DNA of 64,000 bases from CAVVKW01 sp963761705 (GTDB taxonomy: Bacteria; Verrucomicrobiota; Verrucomicrobiia; Chthoniobacterales; JAATET01), in the NCBI GenBank assembly GCA_963761705.1, contig CAVXHK010000001.1:1426001-1490000 (forward strand). Reading direction: 5' to 3'. Position numbers and translations under genes: made by a program. Shown in pieces: positions 1-8,088 of the stretch; the stretch's first letter is position 1; each line of letters begins with the position of its first letter. Under the pieces are notes generated by a model, which saw only the letters and a list, made by a program, of their open reading frames with translations, did no database searches and had not been told where the DNA came from.

Positions 1-440
1 TCGCGGATCCATTCGAGAGTCCATTGGAGGTAATCGTCGGGGGTCTCCCAAGCGTTGTCCCATGATTCTCGTTTGAGAACCTGAAAATACGGGGGATCTG
101 CCACGATCATTTGAAATTCAGCGGCAGGGAGGGCCGGGAGGATTGTCAGAGCATCGCCGACCAGAAGATGTCCGCTGCCCAAGCGCTGAGCAGAAAGTGG
201 ATTGGTAAGATCGGCCACCTTCCGTTCTGAAACCATTTCGCTGGCGCAAGCGTTTGATGCGGGACGCCCGACCTTCCTTCTTCCGAAGAGCGCGAATTGT
301 TCAAGCGCTGACGTTGTGATGCTGAAATCGCGGCCTCGTTTCACGGCGGGTATCCGACCTTCTTTGATGAGTTTCCGAACGCGGCTCGGAGTGACTCCGA
401 GGAATGCCGCTGCTGCTTTGGTGGTAAAATCATTGCTCAT
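1..440 (-). CDS. N-terminal part of an HTH-fused N4/N6 DNA methyltransferase (cut by window edge)
   Basis: Reading the minus strand from the ATG at 440 gives an open frame of 146 residues that runs off the left edge. Residues about 6-50 look like an excisionase/MerR-type helix-turn-helix (TKAAAAFLGVTPSRVRKLI). A short basic linker with an AT-hook-like KVGRPAS core follows at 57-63. The catalytic domain then begins with HLLVGDALTILPAL and the motif IV signature DPPY at residues 115-118. An early DPPY is usual in the N6_N4_Mtase group, in which the SAM-binding motif lies further downstream. Expected role: adenine-N6 or cytosine-N4 methylation of a specific DNA site. An AGGAAA ribosome site sits about 10 bases before the ATG. 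No restriction gene is visible, but the left side is missing. Base composition looks lower in GC than the neighbours. Confidence 0.85.
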   Translation of the reverse strand, partial: MSNDFTTKAAAAFLGVTPSRVRKLIKEGRIPAVKRGRDFSITTSALEQFALFGRRKVGRPASNACASEMVSERKVADLTNPLSAQRLGSGHLLVGDALTILPALPAAEFQMIVADPPYFQVLKRESWDNAWETPDDYLQWTLEWIR

Positions 441-453
441 GAGAAACGATTTC

Positions 454-485
454 CTAGTTTCGACGGCTGCCACAAGCCAAACTAG
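454..485. promoter_or_regulatory. Imperfect palindrome upstream of the methyltransferase
   Basis: CTAGTTT at 454-460 and AAACTAG at 479-485 are perfect outer arms. GGCT (465-468) and AGCC (475-478) form inner arms, with four unpaired bases (461-464) on one side. The element lies 14-45 bases before the methyltransferase ATG, where an autoregulatory operator would be expected for a gene with its own HTH domain. The operator role is inference. Confidence 0.45.
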
Positions 486-626
486 ACAGATTGGTGTCGA
501 CCCCGGGCCTAGGAATTCAAAGCCACGCGGCATTTAATCAATGATGGTGGAAGGGACGGGCGGTCTCAGCTTGGATTGAAGATCGGCTCGAATTTTGCTC
601 AGGTGAGGCCTTGAAACTTTTGTTGT

Positions 627-1688
627 ATGCCAAAAATTAGACTTTCTGGGACGGTTCAGGGGGCGGATGATCCGAATCGGGCCGCTCGCGCTCGCTTGCT
701 TTACCTCCTCTTTGCCAAGGGATGGGACATTTACAATTCGAACGGGGATCAGCGGATTTCGCTGGCGAACATCGAGAAGAAGATCATCGAGTCGGACGCG
801 TTCGTGTTCACGCCGGGTGCGACGCTGGAGGATATGTTCAAAGCGATCTCGATCTTTGTCGGGTTTCAGACGCTGGATCAAAATCTCGCGGGGAAGCCCA
901 CCGTTATTCTGAATGACGATGGGTCTTGGGATGCGCTTTTCGCGATCCTGGCCCACATGAAGGGGTTGGGGACGGTGGCGCAGGAGTACGATCAATTTTT
1001 GCACATGGTGGATTCGGCGGAGGCGGTGCTTGATGAGCTGGAGCGGATTCGCGCGACGGGTCACCCCGAAGCTGGGCGGCACAAGTTTGAAGACGCGGAG
1101 GTCACGATCATGGAGACGCCGATGCCGGCGGACTACGTTGGGAGCGCTTGCGTGTTCTGCTCGGCTTCGTTGGAGGATCCGCTTTATCTCGCTGACGGCG
1201 AGGCGTTGGGTGGGATTTTGGCGGACAACAAGATCGGGTGCGTTTCGGGAGCCGGGCGGTCTGGGATCATGGGCGCGGTCGTGCGTGGAGCGGTGAAGGC
1301 GGGGGGCTGGACGGCGGGATCGAACGTGCCGCACATCATCCGCTTGGAAGGGTTGCCGGACGGGCTCTCCAGCTTCTGGCTGCGACCGGATATCTACACG
1401 CGGATGGAGGTGATGATCGAGAACTCGGATGCGTTTGTGATTTTCCCGGGAGGAGCGGGAACGGTGCAGGAGCTGCTGGCGCTGATGATCTTCAAGCACC
1501 AGGGCAGCCCGCTCATGGAGGGCAAACCCGTGGTGATCTTCAATCGAAAGAACGCGGATGGGATGGCGTTCTGGGATCCGGTGATTGAGATGCTTGGGAA
1601 GATGAGTAAGCCCGAAGATTTCGTCGTGGTAGAGGAATTGGGGGAGATTTTGCCGGCGATTTTGCCGGGGATGCGGAAGGTCGCTTGA
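627..1688 (+). CDS. Tandem LOG-family Rossmann-fold protein
   Basis: A 353-residue protein. The C-terminal half (about 165-345) carries the LOG-family signatures: GAGRSGIMGA near residue 208 and PGGAGTVQE near 274. LOG enzymes release the base from nucleoside 5'-monophosphates (cytokinin riboside monophosphate or purine NMP). The N-terminal half ends in a degenerate copy of the same element (FTPGATLEDM near residue 61, followed by AGKPTVIL, which matches EGKPVVIF in the C-half). It therefore looks like an ancient duplication with one catalytic and one decayed domain. The old label 'lysine decarboxylase family' is misleading. The ATG is preceded by a weak GAGG about 20 bases upstream. It converges on the oppBC pair. 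Substrate cannot be told from sequence. Confidence 0.8.
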   Translation: MPKIRLSGTVQGADDPNRAARARLLYLLFAKGWDIYNSNGDQRISLANIEKKIIESDAFVFTPGATLEDMFKAISIFVGFQTLDQNLAGKPTVILNDDGSWDALFAILAHMKGLGTVAQEYDQFLHMVDSAEAVLDELERIRATGHPEAGRHKFEDAEVTIMETPMPADYVGSACVFCSASLEDPLYLADGEALGGILADNKIGCVSGAGRSGIMGAVVRGAVKAGGWTAGSNVPHIIRLEGLPDGLSSFWLRPDIYTRMEVMIENSDAFVIFPGGAGTVQELLALMIFKHQGSPLMEGKPVVIFNRKNADGMAFWDPVIEMLGKMSKPEDFVVVEELGEILPAILPGMRKVA

Positions 1689-1732
1689 GGGGTGAGCGTT
1701 TGCCGGCTTGGCGGGCGTTCTGGGCGAAAGTC

Positions 1733-1757
1733 AGGGCGGGCAGGGACTGACCGCCCT
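1733..1757. terminator. Hairpin between convergent genes
   Basis: AGGGCGG (1733-1739) pairs with CCGCCCT (1751-1757) around an 11-base loop. It lies between the LOG gene and oppC, which converge here, and touches the oppC stop codon. No T-run follows on either strand, so termination is a guess from position and stem strength. Confidence 0.35.
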
Positions 1758-2649
1758 ACCGGGCGCGGGGATCGAGGGCGTCCCGCAGGGCGTCGCCGAG
1801 GAAATTGAGGGCCAGAAGGCTGGCGGCCATGGCGGTGGCGGGAAAGACGATCATCCACCAGAAGCTGCGGACCGGGTTAATTGCTCCCGCGCCGTCGGCG
1901 AGGAGGGAGCCGAGGCTGGCCTGGGGTGGTTGGATACCGAGGCCGAGGAAGGAGAGGAAGGATTCGTCGATGATCACGGCGGGGATGGTGAGCGTCAGAT
2001 AGATGACGATGATGCCCAGCAGATTGGGCAGGAGGTGGCGGAGAAGGATGGCGACGTGGGATTGGCCGAGGGAGCGGGCGGCGAGGACGTACTGGCGGGT
2101 CTTCAGGGCAAGGACCTGGCCGCGGACGATGCGGGCCATGGTGAGCCACTCGATGACGCCGAGGGAGAGGATGAGAATGAGGATGCGGGAGTAGCTCACG
2201 AGCCAGTCCCAACCGCGGGCGTTGGCAAAATTTTCCAGGTAGCCGTTGAAGGCGTTGATGGCCACGAGGATGAAGATGAGACGGGGAATGGAGTAGAGGA
2301 TGTCGACGAAACGCATCATCGCCGAATCGACGCGGCCGCCGACGTAGCCGGAGATGAGACCGTAAGCTGTGCCGATGAACAGGCTGACGGCGGCTCCGCA
2401 GAGGCCGACGACGAGGGAGAGCCGGGTGCCGCTGAGTACGCGGTAGAGCAGGTCGCGGCCGTTGAGGTCGGTGCCGAAGGGGTGCGCCCAGGAGGGCGGG
2501 GCGTATTGGAGCGCGCTAGGGTCGCGGTAGGAGGCTGGGATGAGGAGAGGACCGATGACGGCGGCGAGCACGACGAAGCCGAGGATCGCGGCGGACGTGA
2601 TGGCGACGGGGTTGGAGCGGAGTCGCTGCCAGGCGCGGGGATCAGCCAT
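1756..2649 (-). CDS. Peptide/nickel-type ABC transporter permease, OppC/DppC family
   Basis: A 297-residue inner-membrane permease with about six hydrophobic segments, an N-terminal OppC-type stretch (VLAAVIGPLL, then HPFGTDLNGRDLLYRVL) and the binding-protein-dependent permease loop around LAARSLGQSHVAILLRHLLPN. I start at the ATG at 2649, not at an upstream in-frame codon, because GGAGG lies about 10 bases before it and the start overlaps the oppB stop by 8 bases (ATGGCTGA). With OppB it would form the channel for oligopeptides or a related solute. No substrate-binding protein or ATPase gene is adjacent, so partners must be encoded elsewhere. Substrate unknown. Confidence 0.9.
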   Translation of the reverse strand: MADPRAWQRLRSNPVAITSAAILGFVVLAAVIGPLLIPASYRDPSALQYAPPSWAHPFGTDLNGRDLLYRVLSGTRLSLVVGLCGAAVSLFIGTAYGLISGYVGGRVDSAMMRFVDILYSIPRLIFILVAINAFNGYLENFANARGWDWLVSYSRILILILSLGVIEWLTMARIVRGQVLALKTRQYVLAARSLGQSHVAILLRHLLPNLLGIIVIYLTLTIPAVIIDESFLSFLGLGIQPPQASLGSLLADGAGAINPVRSFWWMIVFPATAMAASLLALNFLGDALRDALDPRAR

Positions 2650-3562
2650 CGATGGTGATCCTCCGGTCGAGCAGGGTGTAGGCGATGTCGACGAGCAGGT
2701 TGAAGACGACGAGGAGGACGCAGTAGACGATGACAACGCCGCCGAGGAGGAACCCGTCGCGGTTCTGGATCGAGTTCACGAAAAAGCCGCCCGCGCCGGG
2801 AATGTTAAAGATGGTCTCGACGACGATGGAGCCGGTGAGGAGGTGGGCGGCGAGAGGGCCGAGGAAAGAAATGACCGGGAGAATGGCGACGCGGAGGGCG
2901 TGTTTGTAGAGGACGGTGCGGGCTTTGAGTCCCTTCGCGTAGGCGGTGCGGACGAAGTCCTGGTGGAGGGTGTCGAGCATGCTGCTGCGCATGAGGCGAG
3001 CGATGTAGGCGACGTAGGGGGCGGCGAGGACGATGGCGGGCAGGACGAGGTGAGAAAGGCCGCCCCAGCCGCCGACGGGGAACCAGCCGAGGGTGAGCGC
3101 GAAGACGAGGATGGCGAGCGGGCCGGTGACGAAGGATGGGAGCGAAATCGCGAAGAGGGCGATGAGCATGGAGCCGGCGTCGCCCCACGTGTGATGGCGG
3201 ACGGCGGCGAAGGCTCCGAGCCAGACGCCGCCGACGGAGGCGATCAGGAAGGCGGCGGCTCCAAGGACGAAGGTGACGGGGAGAGTCTGGGCGAGGATTT
3301 CGTTGACGGAGCGGCTCCGGTATTTCGTGGAGAGGCGGAGGTCGCCCCGGGCGAGGTCCGCGATGTAGCCGCTGTATTGCTGCCAAAGGGTGCCGTCGAG
3401 TTTGTATTTGGCGAGGAGTTGCTTCTCAATCGCCTCGGGGATCTTGCGCTCGCCGTCGAAGGGGCCTCCGGGGGAAAGGCGGATGAGGAAGAAGGTCGCG
3501 GAGACGACCAGGAAAAGAACGACGACCAAGGAGGCGAGGCGGCGGATGACGAAGGCGACCAT
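2642..3562 (-). CDS. Peptide/nickel-type ABC transporter permease, OppB/DppB family
   Basis: A 306-residue permease. The first membrane helix (LASLVVVLFLVVSATFFLI) is followed by the family-typical LSPGGPF, and the coupling loop is seen around DFVRTAYAKGLKARTVLYKHALR. It ends with IFNIPGAGGFFVNSIQNRD, as in OppB/DppB proteins, and has the usual length. It is translationally coupled to oppC. It is the first gene of its run: the upstream 130 bases lead into the tRNA-Leu promoter on the other strand. Confidence 0.92.
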   Translation of the reverse strand: MVAFVIRRLASLVVVLFLVVSATFFLIRLSPGGPFDGERKIPEAIEKQLLAKYKLDGTLWQQYSGYIADLARGDLRLSTKYRSRSVNEILAQTLPVTFVLGAAAFLIASVGGVWLGAFAAVRHHTWGDAGSMLIALFAISLPSFVTGPLAILVFALTLGWFPVGGWGGLSHLVLPAIVLAAPYVAYIARLMRSSMLDTLHQDFVRTAYAKGLKARTVLYKHALRVAILPVISFLGPLAAHLLTGSIVVETIFNIPGAGGFFVNSIQNRDGFLLGGVVIVYCVLLVVFNLLVDIAYTLLDRRITIDG

Positions 3563-3651
3563 GGATCGCGGGGGAGTGTGTCAAAGTCGGTCGGGGAGGG
3601 AAAGGGAATGCTTATTTTCCGCTTCCGGTAAATGGTCCGGCGAATTTCCAG

Positions 3652-3680
3652 TTGTTATCAAACTCCCGGTCGCGCATATT
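3652..3680 (+). promoter_or_regulatory. Sigma-70-type promoter of tRNA-Leu
   Basis: TTGTTA (3652-3657) and CATATT (3675-3680) are separated by exactly 17 bases. The -10 box ends 14 bases before the mature tRNA 5' end, which is suitable for a short 5' leader. Confidence 0.6.
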
Positions 3681-3694
3681 CCGCCCTCTCGAAA

Positions 3695-3776
3695 GCCGGC
3701 GTGGCGGAATTGGCAGACGCGCGCGACTCAAAATCGTGTTCCTTACGGAGTGTGGGTTCGATCCCCTCCGCCGGTA
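3695..3776 (+). tRNA. tRNA-Leu (CAA)
   Basis: An 82-base class II tRNA. The acceptor stem GCCGGCG pairs with CGCCGGT (one G-U pair), followed by discriminator A. The anticodon stem CGCGA/TCGTG closes the loop CTCAAAA, giving anticodon CAA (reads UUG). A long variable arm and the T-arm with GGTTCGATCCC are present. The 3' CCA is not encoded; six T residues follow directly. No integrase or repeated tRNA end was seen nearby. Confidence 0.95.
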
Positions 3777-3786
3777 TTTTTTAACC

Positions 3787-4650
3787 TCAATTGTTGGACG
3801 TTTCGGCGTCGGAGGCCGTGATGACGGCGTCGTCGATGATGCGGCGGTGTTGAACGAACGTGTTGTTGTCGCCGTAGCGCGCCCAGGGCCCGGGCGGGAC
3901 TTCCTCGAATTCGACGAACTTCCAGTCGGTCACGTCGGTGCCCTTCATGCCGAGGTAGTCGCGAACGGCGGGGGAAACGTCGAGGCCAGCTCCATTGTTG
4001 AGGTTTGGCTTGGGTCGTTCGTCGCCGAAAACGTATTCGTAGTGGTCGGTCCGGAACGGACCCACGTCTTCCCACTGAGCGTAGGCGATTTTGCCCTGGT
4101 AGCGGATGGCGATCCAACGGCCCTTGCAGACGGATTCGTGCGGGCTAGTGAAGGCGTCCTTGAACCAGGGGATGACCTTGGAGGCCTCTTTTTTGTGTCC
4201 GTTGATCGTTTTGTCGTTGTAGGGAAGAGCGATGTAGAACGGGTTTTGCCGGGGCTTGAACGAAGCGGGGGTGAAATCGCTGCTGCGCCGACTCGGGTCG
4301 GGGGTGTCGGTGCCGCCGTAGTTTTGAGCCCAGCGGGAGTCCCACGAGCTCTTGTGATTGGGAACGGGGTTGTTGGCCGATGGCTTCTCCCCTACCCAGA
4401 AAGTCGTGGTGACGATGCCGAGCTTCCACGGAAAGCGATCTTGGCTGCGGTCGGATGGCTGAACGAATTGACCGGGGGTGGAAGTGGTTCCGTTTTCCGC
4501 CTTTTCGCGCTCGTTCTGACTGGCACGATTTTTCTTTTTCGAAGCGTCTTTGAGCGCTCCACCGGTTGCCTGAACGGCGTGACCTCCGAAGATCGACAGG
4601 AAGGCGGAGAGGCAGATGCCGGCGGAGTGGAGGTAGGGACGTATTTTCAT
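3787..4650 (-). CDS. Secreted protein with a probable RlpA-like double-psi beta-barrel
   Basis: A 287-residue protein. The start at the ATG at 4650 gives a signal peptide (hydrophobic core ICLSAFLSIFGG, cleavage near HAVQA). A polar stretch rich in K/N/T follows. The C-terminal half contains YAQWEDVGPF and then GLDVSPAVRDYLGM. These resemble the DxGPF and DLS-type motifs of RlpA/double-psi barrel proteins, which bind or cut peptidoglycan; the conserved Asp positions are kept. The assignment is by motif resemblance only. It converges on tRNA-Leu with 10 bases between them and stands alone otherwise. Confidence 0.5.
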   Translation of the reverse strand: MKIRPYLHSAGICLSAFLSIFGGHAVQATGGALKDASKKKNRASQNEREKAENGTTSTPGQFVQPSDRSQDRFPWKLGIVTTTFWVGEKPSANNPVPNHKSSWDSRWAQNYGGTDTPDPSRRSSDFTPASFKPRQNPFYIALPYNDKTINGHKKEASKVIPWFKDAFTSPHESVCKGRWIAIRYQGKIAYAQWEDVGPFRTDHYEYVFGDERPKPNLNNGAGLDVSPAVRDYLGMKGTDVTDWKFVEFEEVPPGPWARYGDNNTFVQHRRIIDDAVITASDAETSNN

Positions 4651-4898
4651 CGCGGGACGAGTGGGGGTCCGGCGGGCCGAAGGAATCCGGCCGCGCGCTG
4701 AGGTTTCGTAGGGTGAAGAAGGATACAACAGCGGCGCGGGGGGTGCAAAGGGTCGTTTTTGCGAGGGCGCTCGCGGTCAGGGGGATTGACCACCGATGGA
4801 AGATCGCCGCTAGAGGCGCTGATGGGCGCGAGAGAGGCGAAGCGGGAAATTTCTCCTTGCGACCGTTCGCGGATTTCGCGGGCAGAATTTCGGCGCGC

Positions 4899-6689
4899 TT
4901 AGTCGGGGGTGGCGAACTGCATCTCGGCTAGGTGGCGGTAGTGGCCGTCGGGGTGGGTGATGAGTTCGTCGTGGCTGCCGCTTTCCAGGACGGTGCCATC
5001 TTCGATGACGTAGATGCGGTCGGCTTTCCGAATGGTCGAGAGGCGGTGGGCGATGATGATAGCGGTGCGGTTCTCGAGAAGGGCGGCCAGGGCTTGTTGG
5101 ATAAGGTGTTCGCTTTCTGAGTCCAGAGCGCTCGTGGCTTCGTCGAGAATGAGGATGGCGGGGTCCTTGAGCAGAGCGCGGGCGATGGCGATGCGCTGGC
5201 GTTGGCCGCCGGAGAGTTTGACGCCGCGCTCGCCGACGAGAGTGGCGTATCCTTCCGGGAAGCGTTCGATGAACTCGTGGCAGGCGGCCTGGCGGGAGGC
5301 GGCGCGGATTTCTTCGTGGGTGGCGGTCGGGCGACCGTAGCGGATGTTTTCCTCGATGGTGCCGCCGAAGAGGAGAACCTCCTGCGGGACGATCGCCATC
5401 TGGTCGCGGAGGGCGGGGAGGGTGAAGTCGCGGGCGGGACGGTCGTCGATGGCGATGGTGCCGGTGTCGGGTTCGTGGAAACGGAGCAGGAGAGAGACGA
5501 TGGTGGATTTGCCCGCTCCGCTGGGTCCGACGAGGGCGATCTTTTCCCCGGCGTTGGCGCGGAGGTTGAGGTCGCGGAGAACGGGAATCTCGAGGCGGGA
5601 GGGGTAGCGGAAGGAAACGTTGTCGAAGCGGACGTCGCCCCGGACGCGGGGGGCGTCGACGGGTGGGGCGGTGGCGACTATCTCGGGGGTTTCGTCGAGG
5701 AGTTCGCGGACGCGCTCGGTGGCGCCGATGGTCTTCTGGACGTGCGAGAAGACGTCGGCGAAGGAGGCGACGGAGCCTCCGACGAAGGTTGTGTAGAGGA
5801 TGAAACGGGTAAACTCGCCGAACGTGAGCTGGCCGGTCTGCATGAGGAACGCGCCGTACCAGAAGACGACGACGATGGAGCCGAAAATGCCGAAGATGAT
5901 AAAGGACACCATGAGCGCGCGGAGGCGGGCCGTTTTCAAAATGACGCGGAGAAAGGCCTGGAGTCCGTCGGAGTAGCGGTGGAGTTCGAAGGCTTCGTTG
6001 CCGAAGGCTTTGACGTTGGCGATGCCCTGAAGGGATTCTTCGATGGTGGTGACGGTGTCGGCCATGCGGTCCTGGGCTTCGCGCGAGTGGACGCGGACGC
6101 GTTTGCCGAAGAGGATCGCGATGAGGATGAGCACCGGGAAGGTGCAAACCATGAGGCCGGTGAGCTTGATCGACGTGAAGGCGACGAGCGTGAGGCCGCC
6201 GGTCATGAGGAGGCATTGGCGGAGAAATTGCGGGACCGTCATCGTGAGCGTGTCCTGCAGAAGAGTCAGGTCCGCGGTCATGCGGCTGGAAAGTTCGCCG
6301 ACGCGGCGTTGGCCGAAGAAGTCCATCGAGAGGCCGATGAGGCGTCCGAAGATGTCGCGGCGCAGGTCGACGGTGGCGGCCTCGCCGCAGCTGTAGAACC
6401 AGTAGGAAGAGAAGAACGAGAACGTGGCTTGGATCGCGAGGGTGCCGAGGAGGACGAGGGCGATGCTGTTGATGCTGCTGGTCCAGTCGGTCGCGTTGCT
6501 GTTCCCGCTGGCCGCGTCGAGGAGGAGGCCGGTGAGGTAGGGGAAGGTGAGGCCGAAGCCGGTGGCGATGATGAGCGCGATGATCGCGCCGGTGAAGCGA
6601 GCGCGGTAGGGCCGGATGGTGCGGAAGACCGCGGCGGCCTGGCGGAGGGAGGCGAGGCGGAGGCGGGGTTTGCTGGTGTCGTCGGGCAT
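4899..6689 (-). CDS. ABC exporter, transmembrane domain fused to ATPase (MsbA-like)
   Basis: A 596-residue half-transporter. Six membrane segments span about residues 30-320, with the exporter-type fold (FFGQRRVGELSSRMTADL in the second half of the first coupling region). The ATPase domain follows: Walker A GPSGAGKST near 387, signature LSGGQ near 490, Walker B ILILDEA near 510, and the H-loop AHRLSTI. Such proteins act as homodimers and export lipids, drugs or peptides. The gene lies 13 bases downstream of a glycosyltransferase gene, so export of a glycosylated lipid or metabolite is plausible, but the substrate is not shown by sequence. Confidence 0.9.
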   Translation of the reverse strand: MPDDTSKPRLRLASLRQAAAVFRTIRPYRARFTGAIIALIIATGFGLTFPYLTGLLLDAASGNSNATDWTSSINSIALVLLGTLAIQATFSFFSSYWFYSCGEAATVDLRRDIFGRLIGLSMDFFGQRRVGELSSRMTADLTLLQDTLTMTVPQFLRQCLLMTGGLTLVAFTSIKLTGLMVCTFPVLILIAILFGKRVRVHSREAQDRMADTVTTIEESLQGIANVKAFGNEAFELHRYSDGLQAFLRVILKTARLRALMVSFIIFGIFGSIVVVFWYGAFLMQTGQLTFGEFTRFILYTTFVGGSVASFADVFSHVQKTIGATERVRELLDETPEIVATAPPVDAPRVRGDVRFDNVSFRYPSRLEIPVLRDLNLRANAGEKIALVGPSGAGKSTIVSLLLRFHEPDTGTIAIDDRPARDFTLPALRDQMAIVPQEVLLFGGTIEENIRYGRPTATHEEIRAASRQAACHEFIERFPEGYATLVGERGVKLSGGQRQRIAIARALLKDPAILILDEATSALDSESEHLIQQALAALLENRTAIIIAHRLSTIRKADRIYVIEDGTVLESGSHDELITHPDGHYRHLAEMQFATPD

Positions 6690-6702
6690 TGGTGAGGTGG
6701 CG

Positions 6703-7962
6703 CTAGCGGAGGGATGGGGTCGGGGCGAGGGATTCGAGGTGGTTGAGGGATTCGGCGAGGGCGGAGGGTGGGGCGATCTTGGTTTGGAGTCGAGCCGCTC
6801 GGGTCTTTACGTCGGTCGCGGCGAGAAGTAGTCGAAGTTCCTGCGCGAGACTGGCTGGGTTGAGCTTGCGGCGGCGGAGGACGCGGGCGACGCCGAGGCG
6901 GCGGAGGCGCTCGGCATTGTCGGGTTGGTCGAAGCCGAAGGGAATCACGAGAGACGGGACGCCGTGGCGCAGAGCCTCGGCGCAGGTGCCGACGCCGCCT
7001 TGGTGGACGATGGCGGCGGCTCCCGGTAGGACGTCCGCGAGCGGAGCGTAGTCGAGCGCGAGGATCGACGGAGGGAGGGTGGGTGGAATCGGATTGCCGC
7101 CGGTGAGGAGAATGGCGCGGCGTCCGAGGGTGGTCGCGGCCTGGACGGCCCCATCGTAAAACTGGCTCGCGATGTGAACGACGGAGGAGCCGAGGGTGAA
7201 GACGATGGGGGAATCGCCGCCTTCGCGGAATCTCCGGAGAGCTTCGATGGTGTCGGGCGGAGCGGTTTGCTCGAAGTAGGTGAAGCCGGTTTGGCGGGTG
7301 CTGGCGGGCCAGTCGGGTTGGGGGGCGGCGAGGAAGCTGGGGAAGAGGGCGAGCGTGAGGTCGGGTGAATGTTTGGCGTCGAAGACGGGGCTGCCGGCGG
7401 GGGGGAGGCCGAGTTCGCGTCGAAAATCGTGGAGCGGGGTGCTCCAGCGGCTGGTGACTCGTCGACCGAGGGCGAAGATGAGTCGGTGCGGCCAGCGTCC
7501 GAGGTTCTTCAAATGATAGAGCAGCGGCGCTGGCGCGAGAACGCAAGGATCCCAAGCGGAGAGGAACGAGGTCGGAGCGAGGATGGCGTTGGCCCAAGGG
7601 ATGTCGTGCTTGGCGGCGACGAGGGGTGCGACGTAGAGGAGCTCGCCGACGAGGAGAAGGTCGGCGTCGGCGGTGGCGGCGACAAGATCGGCGTAGGTCT
7701 CTCGGACGTTCGGGAAGACTTGCTCTTCCATGAGGCGCTGGGGACCGCGGACGGGGTCGAAGAGGCGGCCGACGAGGGTGGGCTCGAATTCGAAATCGGG
7801 GCGGATCGGGCGGAAGGTGAAACCGAGTTTCTCGAGGTAATCGCGGTAGCCGGCGGAGGCGGCGATGATGGGTTCGTGGCCGCGGGCTCGGGCGGCCTGG
7901 GCGAGCGCAAGGAGCGGGTGGAGGTCGCCCAGCGAACCAAGGGAGGCGAACACGATGCGCAT
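6703..7962 (-). CDS. UDP-glycosyltransferase of the GT1/MGT type
   Basis: A 419-residue GT-B enzyme. The N-terminal acceptor domain begins MRIVFASLGSLGDLHPLLAL. The C-terminal donor domain carries the GT1 signature around VHQGGVGTCAEALRHGVP with PFGFDQPDNAERL, where the His and the following Asp-Gln bind nucleotide sugar. Relatives glycosylate macrolides, sterols, carotenoids or flavonoids. It has no signal peptide and is cytosolic or membrane-associated. It is the promoter-proximal gene of a two-gene unit with the ABC exporter. Confidence 0.85.
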   Translation of the reverse strand: MRIVFASLGSLGDLHPLLALAQAARARGHEPIIAASAGYRDYLEKLGFTFRPIRPDFEFEPTLVGRLFDPVRGPQRLMEEQVFPNVRETYADLVAATADADLLLVGELLYVAPLVAAKHDIPWANAILAPTSFLSAWDPCVLAPAPLLYHLKNLGRWPHRLIFALGRRVTSRWSTPLHDFRRELGLPPAGSPVFDAKHSPDLTLALFPSFLAAPQPDWPASTRQTGFTYFEQTAPPDTIEALRRFREGGDSPIVFTLGSSVVHIASQFYDGAVQAATTLGRRAILLTGGNPIPPTLPPSILALDYAPLADVLPGAAAIVHQGGVGTCAEALRHGVPSLVIPFGFDQPDNAERLRRLGVARVLRRRKLNPASLAQELRLLLAATDVKTRAARLQTKIAPPSALAESLNHLESLAPTPSLR

Positions 7963-8088
7963 GAGCCTGCTAGTTCTGGCGGCGATGCGCGGTGGGGGCG
8001 AGCGATTTTGTGGATTGGGCTCGCTGGACGTTGAAGTGAGAAGTCAGGGATGCTTGGCTTCGCTCGGCCCGACAGCCGGGGGGGAGTC

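Noticed and set aside
3695..3776. tRNA-Leu as an integration site for a mobile island
   Set aside because: There is no integrase and no second copy of the tRNA 3' end in the flanking sequence; neighbours look like normal chromosomal genes.
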